DNA of 64,000 nucleotides from Pseudomonas monsensis (GCF_014268495.2 NZ_CP077087.1:4343501-4407500); one strand, 5' to 3'; positions 36,301 through 44,493 are shown, numbered from the stretch's first letter. A program made the numbers and translations. The notes: generated from the letters alone by a model not told the origin.

Positions 36301-39300
36301 TGCCGTCCCAGTAACGGATGTTGCTGTTGGGTGCCGACACCTGAATGTTGATCTGATTGGCCACCCCGGTTTGCACCACCAGATCGCCCAGCGCATAACC
36401 GACCGGCACGCTGGCCACGTCCAGACCGAGGTTGCTCAGGCTGCCGGTGTAGTTGAACAGGCGATACACGCCGACGCCGAACCCACCGGCATCGGTGACG
36501 TTGAGATTGCCGTCGAGGGTCAGGTTGCCACCGATGTTCATCAGCGAGGCGGTCGACGGTGTACCCAGCGCCACATCGACGTTGCTGCCGGCCCCGAGGG
36601 TCAGCGCACTCGCCGACAAGGTGTTGCCCGACGACAGCGCCAGATGCCCGCCGTTGTTGATGTTCACCGCGCCGAGCGCCGAGCCGGTACCGGTCAGGGT
36701 GCCGCCGGTATTGACGTTGAGTTGCGCGCTGGCCAGCGAACCGCTGAGGTTCACGGTGCCGCCATTGATCGCGGTGTTGCCGGTGACGCCGTTGATTCCA
36801 GTGAGATTCAACGTGCCGGTGCCGATTTTGGTCAGGCCACCGCTGCCGCTGAGATCACCATCAAACGTGCTGGTGAGGTTGCCGCCACCGACGGTCAAGG
36901 TGTTGCTGCCGGTCAGTTGCACACTGCCGCTGCCGGTCAGCGCACCGAGGCTGGCATCGCTGCCCAGATTCAGGCTGGCGCCGGCGCTGATGTTCACCCC
37001 GGAGGTATTGCCCAGTGCCCCGCTGTTGAGGGTGGTGACGCTGCCGGAGACGATATTCAGTGCACCGCTGAAGGTGTTGCTGCCGGCCAGCGTCAGGTCA
37101 GACAGACCGTTTTTGGTCAGGCTGCCGGCGCCGTCGATGATGCCGTTGAGGGCCAGGTCGTTGTTGCCTGCCACGGTCAGTCCGGCATTCAGGGTGATCG
37201 CGTTGCCGATGCCGAACGAGGCGCTGTTGTCGAGGGTCGCCGCACCGCCGACGGTCAAGCCGCCGCTGCCCAGACCGTTGGCATTGCCCAGGGTCAGGGT
37301 GCCGGCGTTGAGCGTGGTGCCGCCGCTGAAGGTGTTGTTGCCGTTGAGCGTCAGGTTGGCCGCGCCGTTCTTGATCAATGGGCCGGTGCCGCTGGTGATG
37401 CCACCGAGGGTCAGATTCTGCGTACCGCCCACGCTCAGCGCGGCATTCAGGGCGACGTTGTTGTTGAGGCTGACCAGCGGCGAATTGCTGTCCAGCGTCG
37501 CCGCACCAGTCACGGTCAGGGCCCCGGAACCCAACGCCGAACTGTTGCCGACAGTCACGGTACCGGCATTCAGCGTGGTGCCGCCGAGGTAGTTGTTGGC
37601 CGCGTTGAGAATCAGGTTGGCCGTGCCGTTTTTCACCAGACTGCCGGCGCCGCTGACCAGACCGGTTAGGGTAAGGTCGGCCGTGCCGCCGACGTTCAGC
37701 GCGCCGGCCAGGCTCACCGCGTTGTTCAGGCTGACCGCCGTGTTGGCGTCCAGCGTGGTGTTGGCCGCCGCGTTCAACGAACCGGCGCCCAGCGCGCCGT
37801 TGGCGCCGACAATCAGTGTGCCGGCGTTCAGCGCGGTGTTGCCGAAATAGGTGTTGGCGCCGTTGAGGGTCAGGTCGGCCGCGCCGTTCTTGATCAGGCC
37901 ACCGATGCCCGCGACCACACCGCCGAGGGTCAGCGCATTGCTGCCGCCGACGGTCAGGGTGCCGCCGAGGTTGACGTTGTTGGTCAGCGTCGCCGCCGTG
38001 CCGGCATCCAGCGTGGTGCCGTTCGAGGCGTTCAGAGCGCCCATCCCCAGCGCAGTGCTGGAACCGACGATCAGCGAACCGGCGGTCAGCGCCGTGGTGC
38101 CGGTGTAGGTGTTGTTGCCGTTGAGGGTCAGGCTCGACGCGCCGTTCTTGATCAGACCATTGCTGCCGCTGATGACCCCGCCGAGGGTCAGCGCGTTGGC
38201 GCCACCAGCGGTGAGGTTGGCGTTGAGGGTGATCGCATTGTTCAACGTCACTGCCGAACTGCTGTTGAGGGTGCCCGCCCCGGCCACGGTCAGTGCGCCG
38301 GTACCGAGTGCCGCGCCGTCGCCGACGGTCAGGCTGCCGGCGTTCAGCGTGGTGCCGCCGCTGAACGTGTTGGCGCCGCTGAGGGTCAGGTTGGCCGTGC
38401 CATTTTTGATCAACTGACCGGCACCGTTGACCAAACCGGACAGGGTCAGGCCACTGCTGCCACCGATGGTCAGAGCACTGCTGTTGAGGTTGATGGTGTT
38501 GTTCAGGTTGACGGCGGTGTTGCTGTCCAGCGTTGCCGTATCGGTGACCGACAAGACGCCAGTGCCCAGCGCCGCAGCGTTGCCTGCGGTGAGGGTGCCG
38601 GCCGCCAGCGTGGTGCCGCCGGTAAAGGTGTTGGCGCCGTTGAGCACCAGGTTGGTGAACCCGCGTTTGGTCAGTCCGCCACCGCCGCTGACGACGCCGC
38701 TGAGGGTCAGGTTGGCGCTGCCGCCGATGTCCAGATTGCCGCCGAGGCTGATCGCGTTGGTCAGCGCCACCGCGGTGCTGGTATCGAGGGTGGTGCCCGC
38801 CGCAGTGGTCAATGCGCCGGTGCCCAGCGCGGTGTTGGAGCCGACAATCAGCGTGCCGGCATTCAGCGCAGTGCCGCCGACGAAGGTGTTGTTGCCGCTG
38901 AGGGTCAGGCTCGCGGTGCCGTTCTTGATCAGGTTGCCGGCGCCACTGACGACGCCGCTCAGGCCCAATGCCTGCGTGCCGCCGATGGTCAAATCCGCCG
39001 CCAGCGCGACGGCATTGGCCAGGGTCACCGCCGTGGTGGCATCCAGCGTAGTGCCTGCGGCCGCGTTCAACGCGCCAGTGCCCAGCGCAGTGTTGCTGCC
39101 GACGAACAGGCTGCCGGCGTTGAGGAGCGTGTTGCCGGCGTTGGTGTTGTTGCCGCTCAGGGTCAGGCTGGCGCTGCCGGATTTGGTGATGCCGCCAGTG
39201 CCGCTCAACACGCCGCCGAGGGTCAGGGCGTTGCTGCCGAGCACGTTGAGTGCGCCGGTCATCGCGATGTTGTTGGCCAGGGTGACGTTGGCGGTGCTGT

Positions 39301-40924
39301 CCAGGTTTGTGCCGGCGGCGGTGTTCAGCGCGCCACTGCCCAGCGCGTCGTTGTTGGTCACCAGCAGGCTGCCGGCGCTCAGGGTGGTAGTGCCGCTGTA
39401 ACCGCTGTTGGCGCCGCTGAGGGTCAGGCTGCCAGTGCCGGTCTTGGTCAGGCCGCTGCTGCCGGTGATCAGGCCGCCGAGCGTCAATGCGCCGGTGCCG
39501 CTGGTCGTCAATGTGCCGCCGAGGCTGATGGCGTTGTTCAGATTGATCGTGCCGGGCGCGCTCAAGGTAGTCGCGCCGGTGACGTTGAGGGTGCCGGTGC
39601 TCAGCGCCAGGTTGTTGCCCAACTGCACGGTGCCGCCGTTGAGCGTGGTGTTGCCCAGGTAGGTGTTGGCGGCGCTGAGGCTCAGTTGCCCGGAACCGAC
39701 TTTGGTCAGACCGCCGCTGCCGGAGATCACGCCGCTCAGGGTGGTGGCGTTGGTGCCTTGCACGGTCACGCCCCCGGCGCCGAGGGAGATCAGGTTGCTG
39801 ACGTTCAAGCCGGCATTGCTGGCTTGCAGGATCCCGCCATTGGAGGTGAGGACACCGCTGCCGAACGTGGCGTTGTTGTTGAACTGGGCGACACCGCCAT
39901 TGAGCGTGGTCGCGCCACTGACCAGTGGCCCCTGCAAGGTCCAGGTGCCGCTGTTGATGGTCAGGTTGTTGAAGTTGACGTAGTTGGCGCTCGACGCCGT
40001 GCCGACGCCGGTTGTGCCGCCGCCGACGCCGATCGGGTTCTGCAGGATCAGGCTGTTGGTGCCGCCCGCGCCACCATCAACGGTCCCGGTCGGGGCGAAA
40101 GTCAGGTTGATGCCGATCAGTCCGCCGAGGCCGACGCTGATTTGCACGCCGTCACCGACACTGACCGACGAGCCGGTGATTGCCGTGAAGGTGTTGGTAC
40201 TGCTCGCGCCCATCGACACGCCGCCAGTGATGGCACCGGCGTTGGTGAAGGTGTTGCCCGCCGCCGAGGTCTCGAAGGCGATCCGGCCGTTGATGGTACC
40301 GGTGCTGCTGTTGGTCATGTTGACCTGCGAACCGCCATACACGCCAACCACCGGGGTGTCGGCCAGGGTGATGCCGCCGACCGAAAGCCCGGTCGAGGTG
40401 ATGGTGCCGTTGTTGGTGATGGTGGTGGTGCCGGCTGAGGCGTTGTTCACCGCGATGCCCAGGCCGTCGATGCTGGTCAGGTTAAGCCCGAGCAACATGC
40501 CGGTGCCGCGGATGACTCCGCTGGCGTTGTTGAGCACGCTGACCGTGCTGGTTGCGCCTGAGCCGATGAAGGCACCGCCGCTCAACACCGAGACCAGACC
40601 GAGCAGCGCCGGGTCGATCGTGCCGGAGTTGTTCAGAGTGATGTTGACCCCGGTCAGGTCCATCACATGGCCGCCGAGGGTCGCGTTCATTTGCGCGCTG
40701 GAGTTGACGTTGACCGTCAGGCCACTGGTGGCGCTGGAAAAGTTGTTGAGAAATAGCGGCAGAGTCGGCACACCGCTACAAGTCACGGTGGAACCGGCCG
40801 TGGAGCAGGTGGCCAATGCAGGTGCGCTGACACCGCCAAACAACAACCCGGCAACGCTCAGGTGCACAGCAAGAGAAAGAGGGGAAAAACGCGAAACGAG
40901 GGCAACACCAAACCTTGCTTCCAC
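30398..40924 (-). CDS. Giant autotransporter adhesin made of beta-strand (PATR) repeats
   Basis: About 3,508 residues in one unbroken frame. A signal peptide (SPLSLAVHLSVAGLLFGG ... APALA) leads the protein to the periplasm. The passenger, about residues 40-3200, is a long array of autotransporter-associated beta-strand repeats, each with cores like GGLIKNGAANLTLNG, NTYSGGTTLNAGTL and ALGSGALTVAGA, forming a beta-helix. Three copies of a longer module (WDGSQ or WDGN, GSGTW, TNWTD, FAVFQGTAGTVTVNG) stand near residues 1530, 2260 and 2780. The C-terminal barrel (about 3230-3508) ends in SFSQSF, as outer-membrane barrels do. GTG at 40924 has AAGGAG 9 bases upstream; a TTG at 40930 is also in frame. 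No protease or RGD motif noticed. Likely a surface adhesin. Confidence 0.93.
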   Translation of the reverse strand: MEARFGVALVSRFSPLSLAVHLSVAGLLFGGVSAPALATCSTAGSTVTCSGVPTLPLFLNNFSSATSGLTVNVNSSAQMNATLGGHVMDLTGVNITLNNSGTIDPALLGLVSVLSGGAFIGSGATSTVSVLNNASGVIRGTGMLLGLNLTSIDGLGIAVNNASAGTTTITNNGTITSTGLSVGGITLADTPVVGVYGGSQVNMTNSSTGTINGRIAFETSAAGNTFTNAGAITGGVSMGASSTNTFTAITGSSVSVGDGVQISVGLGGLIGINLTFAPTGTVDGGAGGTNSLILQNPIGVGGGTTGVGTASSANYVNFNNLTINSGTWTLQGPLVSGATTLNGGVAQFNNNATFGSGVLTSNGGILQASNAGLNVSNLISLGAGGVTVQGTNATTLSGVISGSGGLTKVGSGQLSLSAANTYLGNTTLNGGTVQLGNNLALSTGTLNVTGATTLSAPGTINLNNAISLGGTLTTSGTGALTLGGLITGSSGLTKTGTGSLTLSGANSGYSGTTTLSAGSLLVTNNDALGSGALNTAAGTNLDSTANVTLANNIAMTGALNVLGSNALTLGGVLSGTGGITKSGSASLTLSGNNTNAGNTLLNAGSLFVGSNTALGTGALNAAAGTTLDATTAVTLANAVALAADLTIGGTQALGLSGVVSGAGNLIKNGTASLTLSGNNTFVGGTALNAGTLIVGSNTALGTGALTTAAGTTLDTSTAVALTNAISLGGNLDIGGSANLTLSGVVSGGGGLTKRGFTNLVLNGANTFTGGTTLAAGTLTAGNAAALGTGVLSVTDTATLDSNTAVNLNNTINLNSSALTIGGSSGLTLSGLVNGAGQLIKNGTANLTLSGANTFSGGTTLNAGSLTVGDGAALGTGALTVAGAGTLNSSSAVTLNNAITLNANLTAGGANALTLGGVISGSNGLIKNGASSLTLNGNNTYTGTTALTAGSLIVGSSTALGMGALNASNGTTLDAGTAATLTNNVNLGGTLTVGGSNALTLGGVVAGIGGLIKNGAADLTLNGANTYFGNTALNAGTLIVGANGALGAGSLNAAANTTLDANTAVSLNNAVSLAGALNVGGTADLTLTGLVSGAGSLVKNGTANLILNAANNYLGGTTLNAGTVTVGNSSALGSGALTVTGAATLDSNSPLVSLNNNVALNAALSVGGTQNLTLGGITSGTGPLIKNGAANLTLNGNNTFSGGTTLNAGTLTLGNANGLGSGGLTVGGAATLDNSASFGIGNAITLNAGLTVAGNNDLALNGIIDGAGSLTKNGLSDLTLAGSNTFSGALNIVSGSVTTLNSGALGNTSGVNISAGASLNLGSDASLGALTGSGSVQLTGSNTLTVGGGNLTSTFDGDLSGSGGLTKIGTGTLNLTGINGVTGNTAINGGTVNLSGSLASAQLNVNTGGTLTGTGSALGAVNINNGGHLALSSGNTLSASALTLGAGSNVDVALGTPSTASLMNIGGNLTLDGNLNVTDAGGFGVGVYRLFNYTGSLSNLGLDVASVPVGYALGDLVVQTGVANQINIQVSAPNSNIRYWDGSQTIANGLVDGGSGTWNAVGTNWTDANGLVNQPWASDFAVFQGTAGTVTVNGTQSFTGLQFITDGYSLVNGAAGQLTAVNGTGGTTAVRVDPGVTATVGVNIDGSGILNKLDAGTLVLNGANTYSGGTQLDGGKIIVGSNTALGSGTLTANAGTQLDSNTAVTLGNAATLNGNLTVVGSNALALNGVIGGTGGLIKNGAANLTLGGNNAFLGPVALNAGGLILASNSALGSGTLNAAAGTSVDASTAVSLNNAVNLAGNLGIGGTADLTLAGTVNGAGSLTKNGAANLTLSGNNNFLGGIALNAGTLTAGSNSALGLGNLSVAGASALDSSSAVSLGNNVVLNANLSNTGSNNLSLAGVVSGAGGLIKNGASNLTLNGINTYTGGTTLNAGTLTLGTGAALGSGALTVAGASSLDSSAPLVLANNVNLNANLSLAGNNNLTLGGVIAGAGTLTKNGLADVTLSGNNTFSGIFDVLSGSLTTLSANALGNNASVNLAGGAALNLGASGGLASLTGSGTALVGTGNTLSLGGNNVSSTFSGVLSGDGGLSKLGTGTLTLSGISDLTGDTNVNAGTLQVNGSLASGNVLVNNGGTLGGSGTLTGAVTVADGGHLAGATGSTLSVDSLVFSGNSNFDVGLGAPVVGGGSALVNVGGNLTLDGTLNVSDIGGFGSGVYRLINYTGGLTDNGLLIGTVPGSVTPGDLTLQTALANQINLLVTAPGVTVQLWDGNQLVANGSVEGGSGTWGSGTTNWTDVNGTTNQAWTNNFAVFQGTAGTVTVNGAQTITGMQFVTDGYSLQNGTAGSLNLVNGSMGNASVRVDPNATATLGVALNGTGTLGKYDSGTLVLNAANGYTGGTALNGGKIVVGNNAALGTGVLTAADGTALDSNAAISLANNVLLNGGLTVAGSNALTLDGVVSGAGSLIKSGASSLTINGSNTYSGGTQLAGGTLVLGNNSAISSGALSVTGNGTLDSTSALQLANAVNLGAQLTLAGNQNTTLLGAITGTGSLVKNGSGDLLLSGANTYSGGTTLNGGSTTGDTSSLQGAIVNNAALTFAQNADGSYTGNLTGSGTLNKTGTGQLLLSGNNTFTGDTSVQAGNLIVNGVLNSANVNVASGAKVGGSGQLGGNVQLASGATLTGGGTATPLSVGALALSSGSNLDFSLGSASSSTTVVNVAGNLTLDGTLNISNAGGFGTGVYQLFSYGGSLTDNGLIYGSLPVSAANLTLQTAIANQVNLLVQGTPGEVQFWNGGTTNPDGSIGGGSGVWGPATNWTDPSGTQALAANGQFAVFGGQGGTVTVQGNQNFTGLQFLVGGYSLVPDAGDTLTPVNGPGGTPAPIRVNAGGSAEIDVPLIGTGGIEKLDAGTLLLSAANTYSGGTTVSGGTLVGNTTSLQGNITNNASLVFLQNTDGRFNGAIKGAGALAKRGAGTLLLTGDQPFTGTVAVDQGVLQVGNRAARASLGGQVTVANGAGLSGNGSVGSVVNHGVVASGGADGTLSVAGNLSNAADGVLALTVSSPTATPLAVGGTATLGGGLVVNSLAPFTGNTRYSLITAGGGVTGTFSTADLPQYAFLDSSLIYGADSVTLAVSRNGNSFADVAATGNQRATATALTLNGPAGAALQNQIVNLSVAGARNAFDSLSGEIHASTASAMLEDSRFIREAVNDRMRQPSCSASDDPRRTLAPSDTQLSSNGCHGEMVGWIRAIGAWGDMGGDSNTAKVDRNLGGFMLGTDKALDDTWRAGMAAGYTRSNLNAHDRNSDAKVDSYHLAGYLNSQFDALAVRLGAAYSWHSIESKRDVSVGSYNDRLKADYDARSAQVFGEVGYAISAAGVAIEPFAGLAYVNYDSDTAKEKGGVGRLKADADQDITYSTLGVRVGKLVTLANGSQLTPRAAIGWRHAYGDTKSDADLSFIDGGASFSTQGVPIAKDSALLEAGIDFQVTPTGKLGIGYSGQVSSDNNDSAFNISFSQSF

Positions 40925-41155
40925 GGGCAACTACTCCTTGTCGTGGCCAATTTCTTCCTTGAAAGCGTGCAAAGCCGCGCTTATTCCACACGCGAATCAA
41001 GACTGCGACGGTCATCACAAAACCGCTGATTGGGGACAACGCTAGTAGACGCCCCGCGATGGAGCACGGATTAAATGGTGTTAATACTTTAATACTAGGG
41101 CCTTCTAAACCGCGGGTTTCGGCCAGCAAACACTAGCTCTGATCGCCCAACGAAC

Positions 41156-41250
41156 CCTGCAGGAGTGAGGCTGCTCGCGATGGCGTCGTGTCAGATCACT
41201 CGATTTTGTCTGATACGCCGCCATCGCGAGCAGGCCCAAGCCTACAAGGG
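41156..41250. repeat. REP doublet (REPIN), GTAGGAGTGAG class
   Basis: CCTGCAGGAGTGAGGCTGCTCGCGAT and its decayed inverse (ATCGCGAGCAGGCCCAAGCCTACAAGG) around a TGTCAGATCA...TGATAC core. Confidence 0.85.
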
Positions 41251-41282
41251 GAACGCAGTGTGGCCGGGAGACTTGGTACGCC

Positions 41283-41312
41283 TTGTGCAAACGTTTGCGA
41301 CCTGCCTGTAAC
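41283..41312 (+). promoter_or_regulatory. LacI/PurR-type operator within a candidate tsx promoter
   Basis: GCAAACGTTTGC at 41287-41298 is a perfect 12-bp palindrome with the central CG of LacI/GalR-family operators (PurR, RbsR and CytR recognise near-identical sites). It sits between a possible -35 TTGTGC (41283-41288) and -10 TGTAAC (41307-41312) with an 18-base spacer. Repression of nucleoside uptake by a LacI-family regulator is inferred; no such regulator gene is in the window. Confidence 0.6.
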
Positions 41313-41380
41313 GGCTTTTTCGTAACAAAACCATACAGGCCCGCAGAACCCGGGCCTCGATCCGCAAAAAAGGACTTTGA

Positions 41381-42340
41381 ATGCACGCTGCTTCCCCGCT
41401 TCGCGCCCCGTTTGCGCGCACGTTTGCTGTTTCCCTGCTACTGGCCGGCGTTACCGGAGTTCTCAGCCACAGCGCTGTCGCTCAGCCGGCCTTGCCCGAA
41501 GAATCCGCCCAGGGCGAAACCCTCAGCCCCGAAGCCAGCCCGCCCAAGGAAGGTGCGTACCTGTCGGACTGGTACAACCAGGACCTGACCCTGATCGGCA
41601 GCAAGGACATCAGTTTCGGTCCGCAACCGGCTGACGATATCTATCTGGAGTACGAGTACTTCGGGCGTAAAGGGCCGTTCGAGCTTTACGGCTACGTCGA
41701 CATCCCGAAGATCTTCAACATCGGCAACAGCCACGACAAAGGGGTGTGGGACCACGGTTCACCGGTGTTCATGGAACACGAACCGCGCATCTCCATCGAC
41801 TACCTCGCCGGGCGCAGCCTGGCCATCGGCCCGTTCAAGGAATGGTATGTAGCGTTCGACTGGATCTACGACCACGGCAGCCGCAAGGAGAACCGCGCCA
41901 ACACCCTCTACAGTGGCTTCGGCACCGACATCGACACCCACTCACGGGTCAACCTGTCGGCCAACCTCTACGGGCGCTACCAGTGGGAAAACTACGGCGC
42001 GAGCAACGAGTATTCGTGGGACGGCTACCGCGCGCAGCTCAAGTACATCGTGCCCATCGACACATTCAGCAACGGCGCGTCGCTGACCTACATCGGCTTC
42101 ACCAACTTCGATTTCGGCTCGGACCTGCACAAGGACAACCCGGCGCGTACCGCCAACGCCACGGTGGCGACCAACGTGTTGCTGTACTCGTTCACCCACC
42201 TGCGCTTCACCCTCGTCGGCCGTTACTTCCATAACGGCGGTAACTGGGAGGATGGCAGCGAGCTGAACTTCGGCGACGGCAATTTCCGCGCGCGTTCCAA
42301 CGGTTGGGGTTACTACGCCGGCATCGGTTACCAGTTCTGA
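41381..42340 (+). CDS. tsx: Tsx-type nucleoside-specific outer-membrane channel
   Basis: 319 residues. Signal peptide about 1-35 (FAVSLLLAGVTGVLSHSAVAQ). The mature barrel of the channel_Tsx family has YLSDWYNQDLTLIG, DDIYLEYEYFGRKGPFELYGYVDIPKIF, EHEPRISIDYLAG and the C-terminal GWGYYAGIGYQF with final phenylalanine. It admits nucleosides by diffusion. AAGGAC lies 7 bases before the ATG. The next gene, a nucleoside permease-family protein, begins 15 bases after the stop, so they are one operon. Confidence 0.93.
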   Translation: MHAASPLRAPFARTFAVSLLLAGVTGVLSHSAVAQPALPEESAQGETLSPEASPPKEGAYLSDWYNQDLTLIGSKDISFGPQPADDIYLEYEYFGRKGPFELYGYVDIPKIFNIGNSHDKGVWDHGSPVFMEHEPRISIDYLAGRSLAIGPFKEWYVAFDWIYDHGSRKENRANTLYSGFGTDIDTHSRVNLSANLYGRYQWENYGASNEYSWDGYRAQLKYIVPIDTFSNGASLTYIGFTNFDFGSDLHKDNPARTANATVATNVLLYSFTHLRFTLVGRYFHNGGNWEDGSELNFGDGNFRARSNGWGYYAGIGYQF

Positions 42341-42355
42341 ATTGAGGAGATATTC

Positions 42356-43378
42356 ATGCAAGCAATGATGCGTTTGACCCTGGCCGCTGCGGCCCTGCTC
42401 TCTTCCTCCACCTGGGCGGCGGAGGCGCCGATCCAGCCGAAAGTCGTGCTGATCACCATGTTCGCCCCCGAGGCACAGAACTGGATCGAGCGCCTGAATC
42501 TCAAGCAGGAAATCCGTGTACCGGGCCTGTCCGCCGAGTACCCGACCATCCGCTGCAACGCTCAGCAGGTGTGCCTGCTGACCACCGGCATGGGCCAGAC
42601 CAACGCCGCCGCCTCGACCCTGGCACTGGCCCTGTCGCCGAAATTCGACCTGCGCAAAAGTTATTTCCTGATCGCCGGGATTGCCGGCATCAGCCCCAAG
42701 CACGGGACCATCGGCACCGCCGCGTGGGCGCATTACCTGGTGGAGTTCGGCACGCAGTGGGAACTGGACTCTCGCGACGCACCGTCGAGCTGGCCAACCG
42801 GTTATCTGGGCATCAACACCAAAGGCCCGAACGAAAAACCGCCGCTCGACTACAAGACCGAAGTCTTCGAACTCAACCCGAAACTGCAGGCCAAGGCCTT
42901 TGCGCTGAGCCACCAGGTCGCGCTGAGCGAGAGCAAGGAATCGGCGGCGTGGCGCCGGAAATACCCGTCAGCTCCGGCCAACCAGCCGCCCGTCGTCACC
43001 CGTTGCGACACGCTGGCAGGCAACACCTGGTTCTCCGGCACTCGCCTGAGCGAACGCGCCGAGGTCTGGACCAGGCTGCTGACCGACAACAAGGGCGAAT
43101 ACTGCACCACGCAACAGGAAGACAACTCGACCTATGAGGCTTTGTTGCGCGCCAGCCGTGAAGGCCTGGTGGATGTGCAGCGCCTCGCGGTGGTGCGCGC
43201 CGGCTCGGACTTTGACCGTCCTGCTCCGGGCGGCAGCGAAGTGGACAATTTGCTGAAGTACGCCGATCAGGGCGGCTTCGTGCCGGCGCTGGAAAACCTC
43301 TATCGGGCAGGCAATCCGCTGGTGCAGGACATCCTGAAAAACTGGTCGGCGTGGGAAAACGGCGTGCCGCACTCCTGA
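42356..43378 (+). CDS. Purine nucleoside permease-family (NUP) protein, exported
   Basis: 340 residues of the NUP family (PF06516 by pattern). Signal peptide about 1-22 (RLTLAAAALLSSSTWAAEA). Core segments are KVVLITMFAPEAQNWIERL, GMGQTNAAASTLALALS, YFLIAGIAGISPKHGTIGTAAWA and DNSTYEALLRA. The fold is like that of nucleoside phosphorylases, so a periplasmic phosphorylase, hydrolase or binding protein is likely; the family name permease comes from yeast genetics. Operon partner of tsx. Strong AGGAG ribosome site. Confidence 0.86.
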   Translation: MQAMMRLTLAAAALLSSSTWAAEAPIQPKVVLITMFAPEAQNWIERLNLKQEIRVPGLSAEYPTIRCNAQQVCLLTTGMGQTNAAASTLALALSPKFDLRKSYFLIAGIAGISPKHGTIGTAAWAHYLVEFGTQWELDSRDAPSSWPTGYLGINTKGPNEKPPLDYKTEVFELNPKLQAKAFALSHQVALSESKESAAWRRKYPSAPANQPPVVTRCDTLAGNTWFSGTRLSERAEVWTRLLTDNKGEYCTTQQEDNSTYEALLRASREGLVDVQRLAVVRAGSDFDRPAPGGSEVDNLLKYADQGGFVPALENLYRAGNPLVQDILKNWSAWENGVPHS

Positions 43379-43390
43379 ACCCACCAAAGC

Positions 43391-43486
43391 ACCTTGTGGG
43401 AGCTGACTTGCCAGCGATGGCATTAGAGCAGTCAACATCTTCATCGACTGTTCCACCGCTATCGCTGGCAAGCCAGCTCCCACAGG
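43391..43486. repeat. REP doublet (REPIN), GTGGGAGCTGG class
   Basis: CTTGTGGGAGCTGACTTGCCAGCGAT and its inverse at the other end, between the convergent nup and dehydrogenase genes. Confidence 0.88.
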
Positions 43487-43505
43487 TTATGCGGTGTTGG
43501 TGAGA

Positions 43506-44462
43506 TCAAGGGATGAGGATAATCTTATCGCCGCTGCCCTGATTCACCTCGGCATAACGTGCCAGACCTTCCGCCAGCGGCACCTCCACCAGCCCCTGCG
43601 GCAATGGCAGCCGATCCTCATCGAAGAACCGCCCAAACTGCTCGAGCATTGCCGCACAGGCCTCAACGCCATACAGCAGCGAATTGATCCCGACCACCGA
43701 ACCGCCCTTGCGGTATAGCGCCAGCGCCGGCAACTGCACATGGCCGTCGACGGGTGCCGCGATGATCGCGATGCGGCCGAACGGTGCCAGCGCCGCCACC
43801 GAGGCGGGCAGCCAGAAACCGGTGGTGTCGAAGATCACATCGGCGCCGCCGCTGTACTCCGCGTGGACTTGGGCACCGAGCTCTTCGGGTTTATCCAGCT
43901 GGATCGTCGCGAAGCCCTGGGCCTGCAAGTCTTTGACCTGCTCCGGTCGCCGCGCCGCCGCCAGTATCTGCGCCCCACGGACCTTGGCCAGTGCCAATGC
44001 CGCCGTCGCCACCGCGCCACCGCCGATCACCAGCAAACGGGTTTCAGCACTCACATCGCTGCGCTCAAGCGCATCCCACGCCGTGGTGTACGGCACGCCG
44101 AGGCTGGCGGCCTGGGCGAAACTCAGGTGCGACGGTTTGTGCGCCACGCCACTGGCCGGCAGCTTGACGAACTGTGCGTGCGAGCCATCGGCAAAAAAGC
44201 CCAGCTCACGGCCGGTGCCCCAGACTTCCTGGCCGAGCAACGCCTGCGGGCCTTCAACCACTACACCAGCGAAATCGCGCCCGGGAATCCGCGGCAACGT
44301 GGTGTACGGAAAACGCCCGAGCACGTTCTTCACGTCGCTGGGGTTCAGACCGGCCGCCTTGATCTCGACCAGCACGTCATCGGCGCCGGGCAGCGGAGTG
44401 GCGACGTCGACGAAACGCAGGGAAGACAGGTCGCCGGTTTTATCGAATTGCAGTGCTTTCAT
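43506..44462 (-). CDS. Zinc-independent alcohol dehydrogenase / quinone oxidoreductase (MDR family)
   Basis: 318 residues of the medium-chain dehydrogenase/reductase superfamily. The N-terminal domain shows the GroES-like fold with LVEIKAAGLNPSDVKNVLG and IPGRDFAGVVVEG, but lacks the catalytic zinc cysteine, so it is of the quinone oxidoreductase type. The NADPH-binding Rossmann motif is in LLVIGGGAVATAALALAK. Probable reduction of a quinone or enone. Start at 44462 matches family N-termini (MKALQF). A 57-residue XapX gene lies 31 bases upstream on the same strand, likely in the same transcript, and an AraC regulator is next to both. Confidence 0.9.
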   Translation of the reverse strand: MKALQFDKTGDLSSLRFVDVATPLPGADDVLVEIKAAGLNPSDVKNVLGRFPYTTLPRIPGRDFAGVVVEGPQALLGQEVWGTGRELGFFADGSHAQFVKLPASGVAHKPSHLSFAQAASLGVPYTTAWDALERSDVSAETRLLVIGGGAVATAALALAKVRGAQILAAARRPEQVKDLQAQGFATIQLDKPEELGAQVHAEYSGGADVIFDTTGFWLPASVAALAPFGRIAIIAAPVDGHVQLPALALYRKGGSVVGINSLLYGVEACAAMLEQFGRFFDEDRLPLPQGLVEVPLAEGLARYAEVNQGSGDKIILIP

Positions 44463-44493
44463 GAGGACATCCACCGAAGAGAGAAAGGAAAAT

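Larger units (their letters stand above)
40925..41380. other. Intergenic region between divergent autotransporter and tsx genes
   Basis: 456 bases with no gene. From left to right it holds the autotransporter leader and ribosome site, an AT-rich stretch near 41070-41098 that could be its promoter, a REP doublet (41156-41250), a LacI-type operator (41287-41298), a probable tsx promoter, and a 7-bp hairpin in the tsx leader (41337-41357). Confidence 0.65.

Noticed and set aside
31800..40900. Long plus-strand open frames opposite the giant autotransporter (up to about 812 codons)
   Set aside because: They are antisense to a repeat-rich gene with strong codon bias, are low in complexity (V, P, L, A repeats) and lack ribosome sites. 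The minus-strand protein has a signal peptide, a beta-barrel and a terminator.
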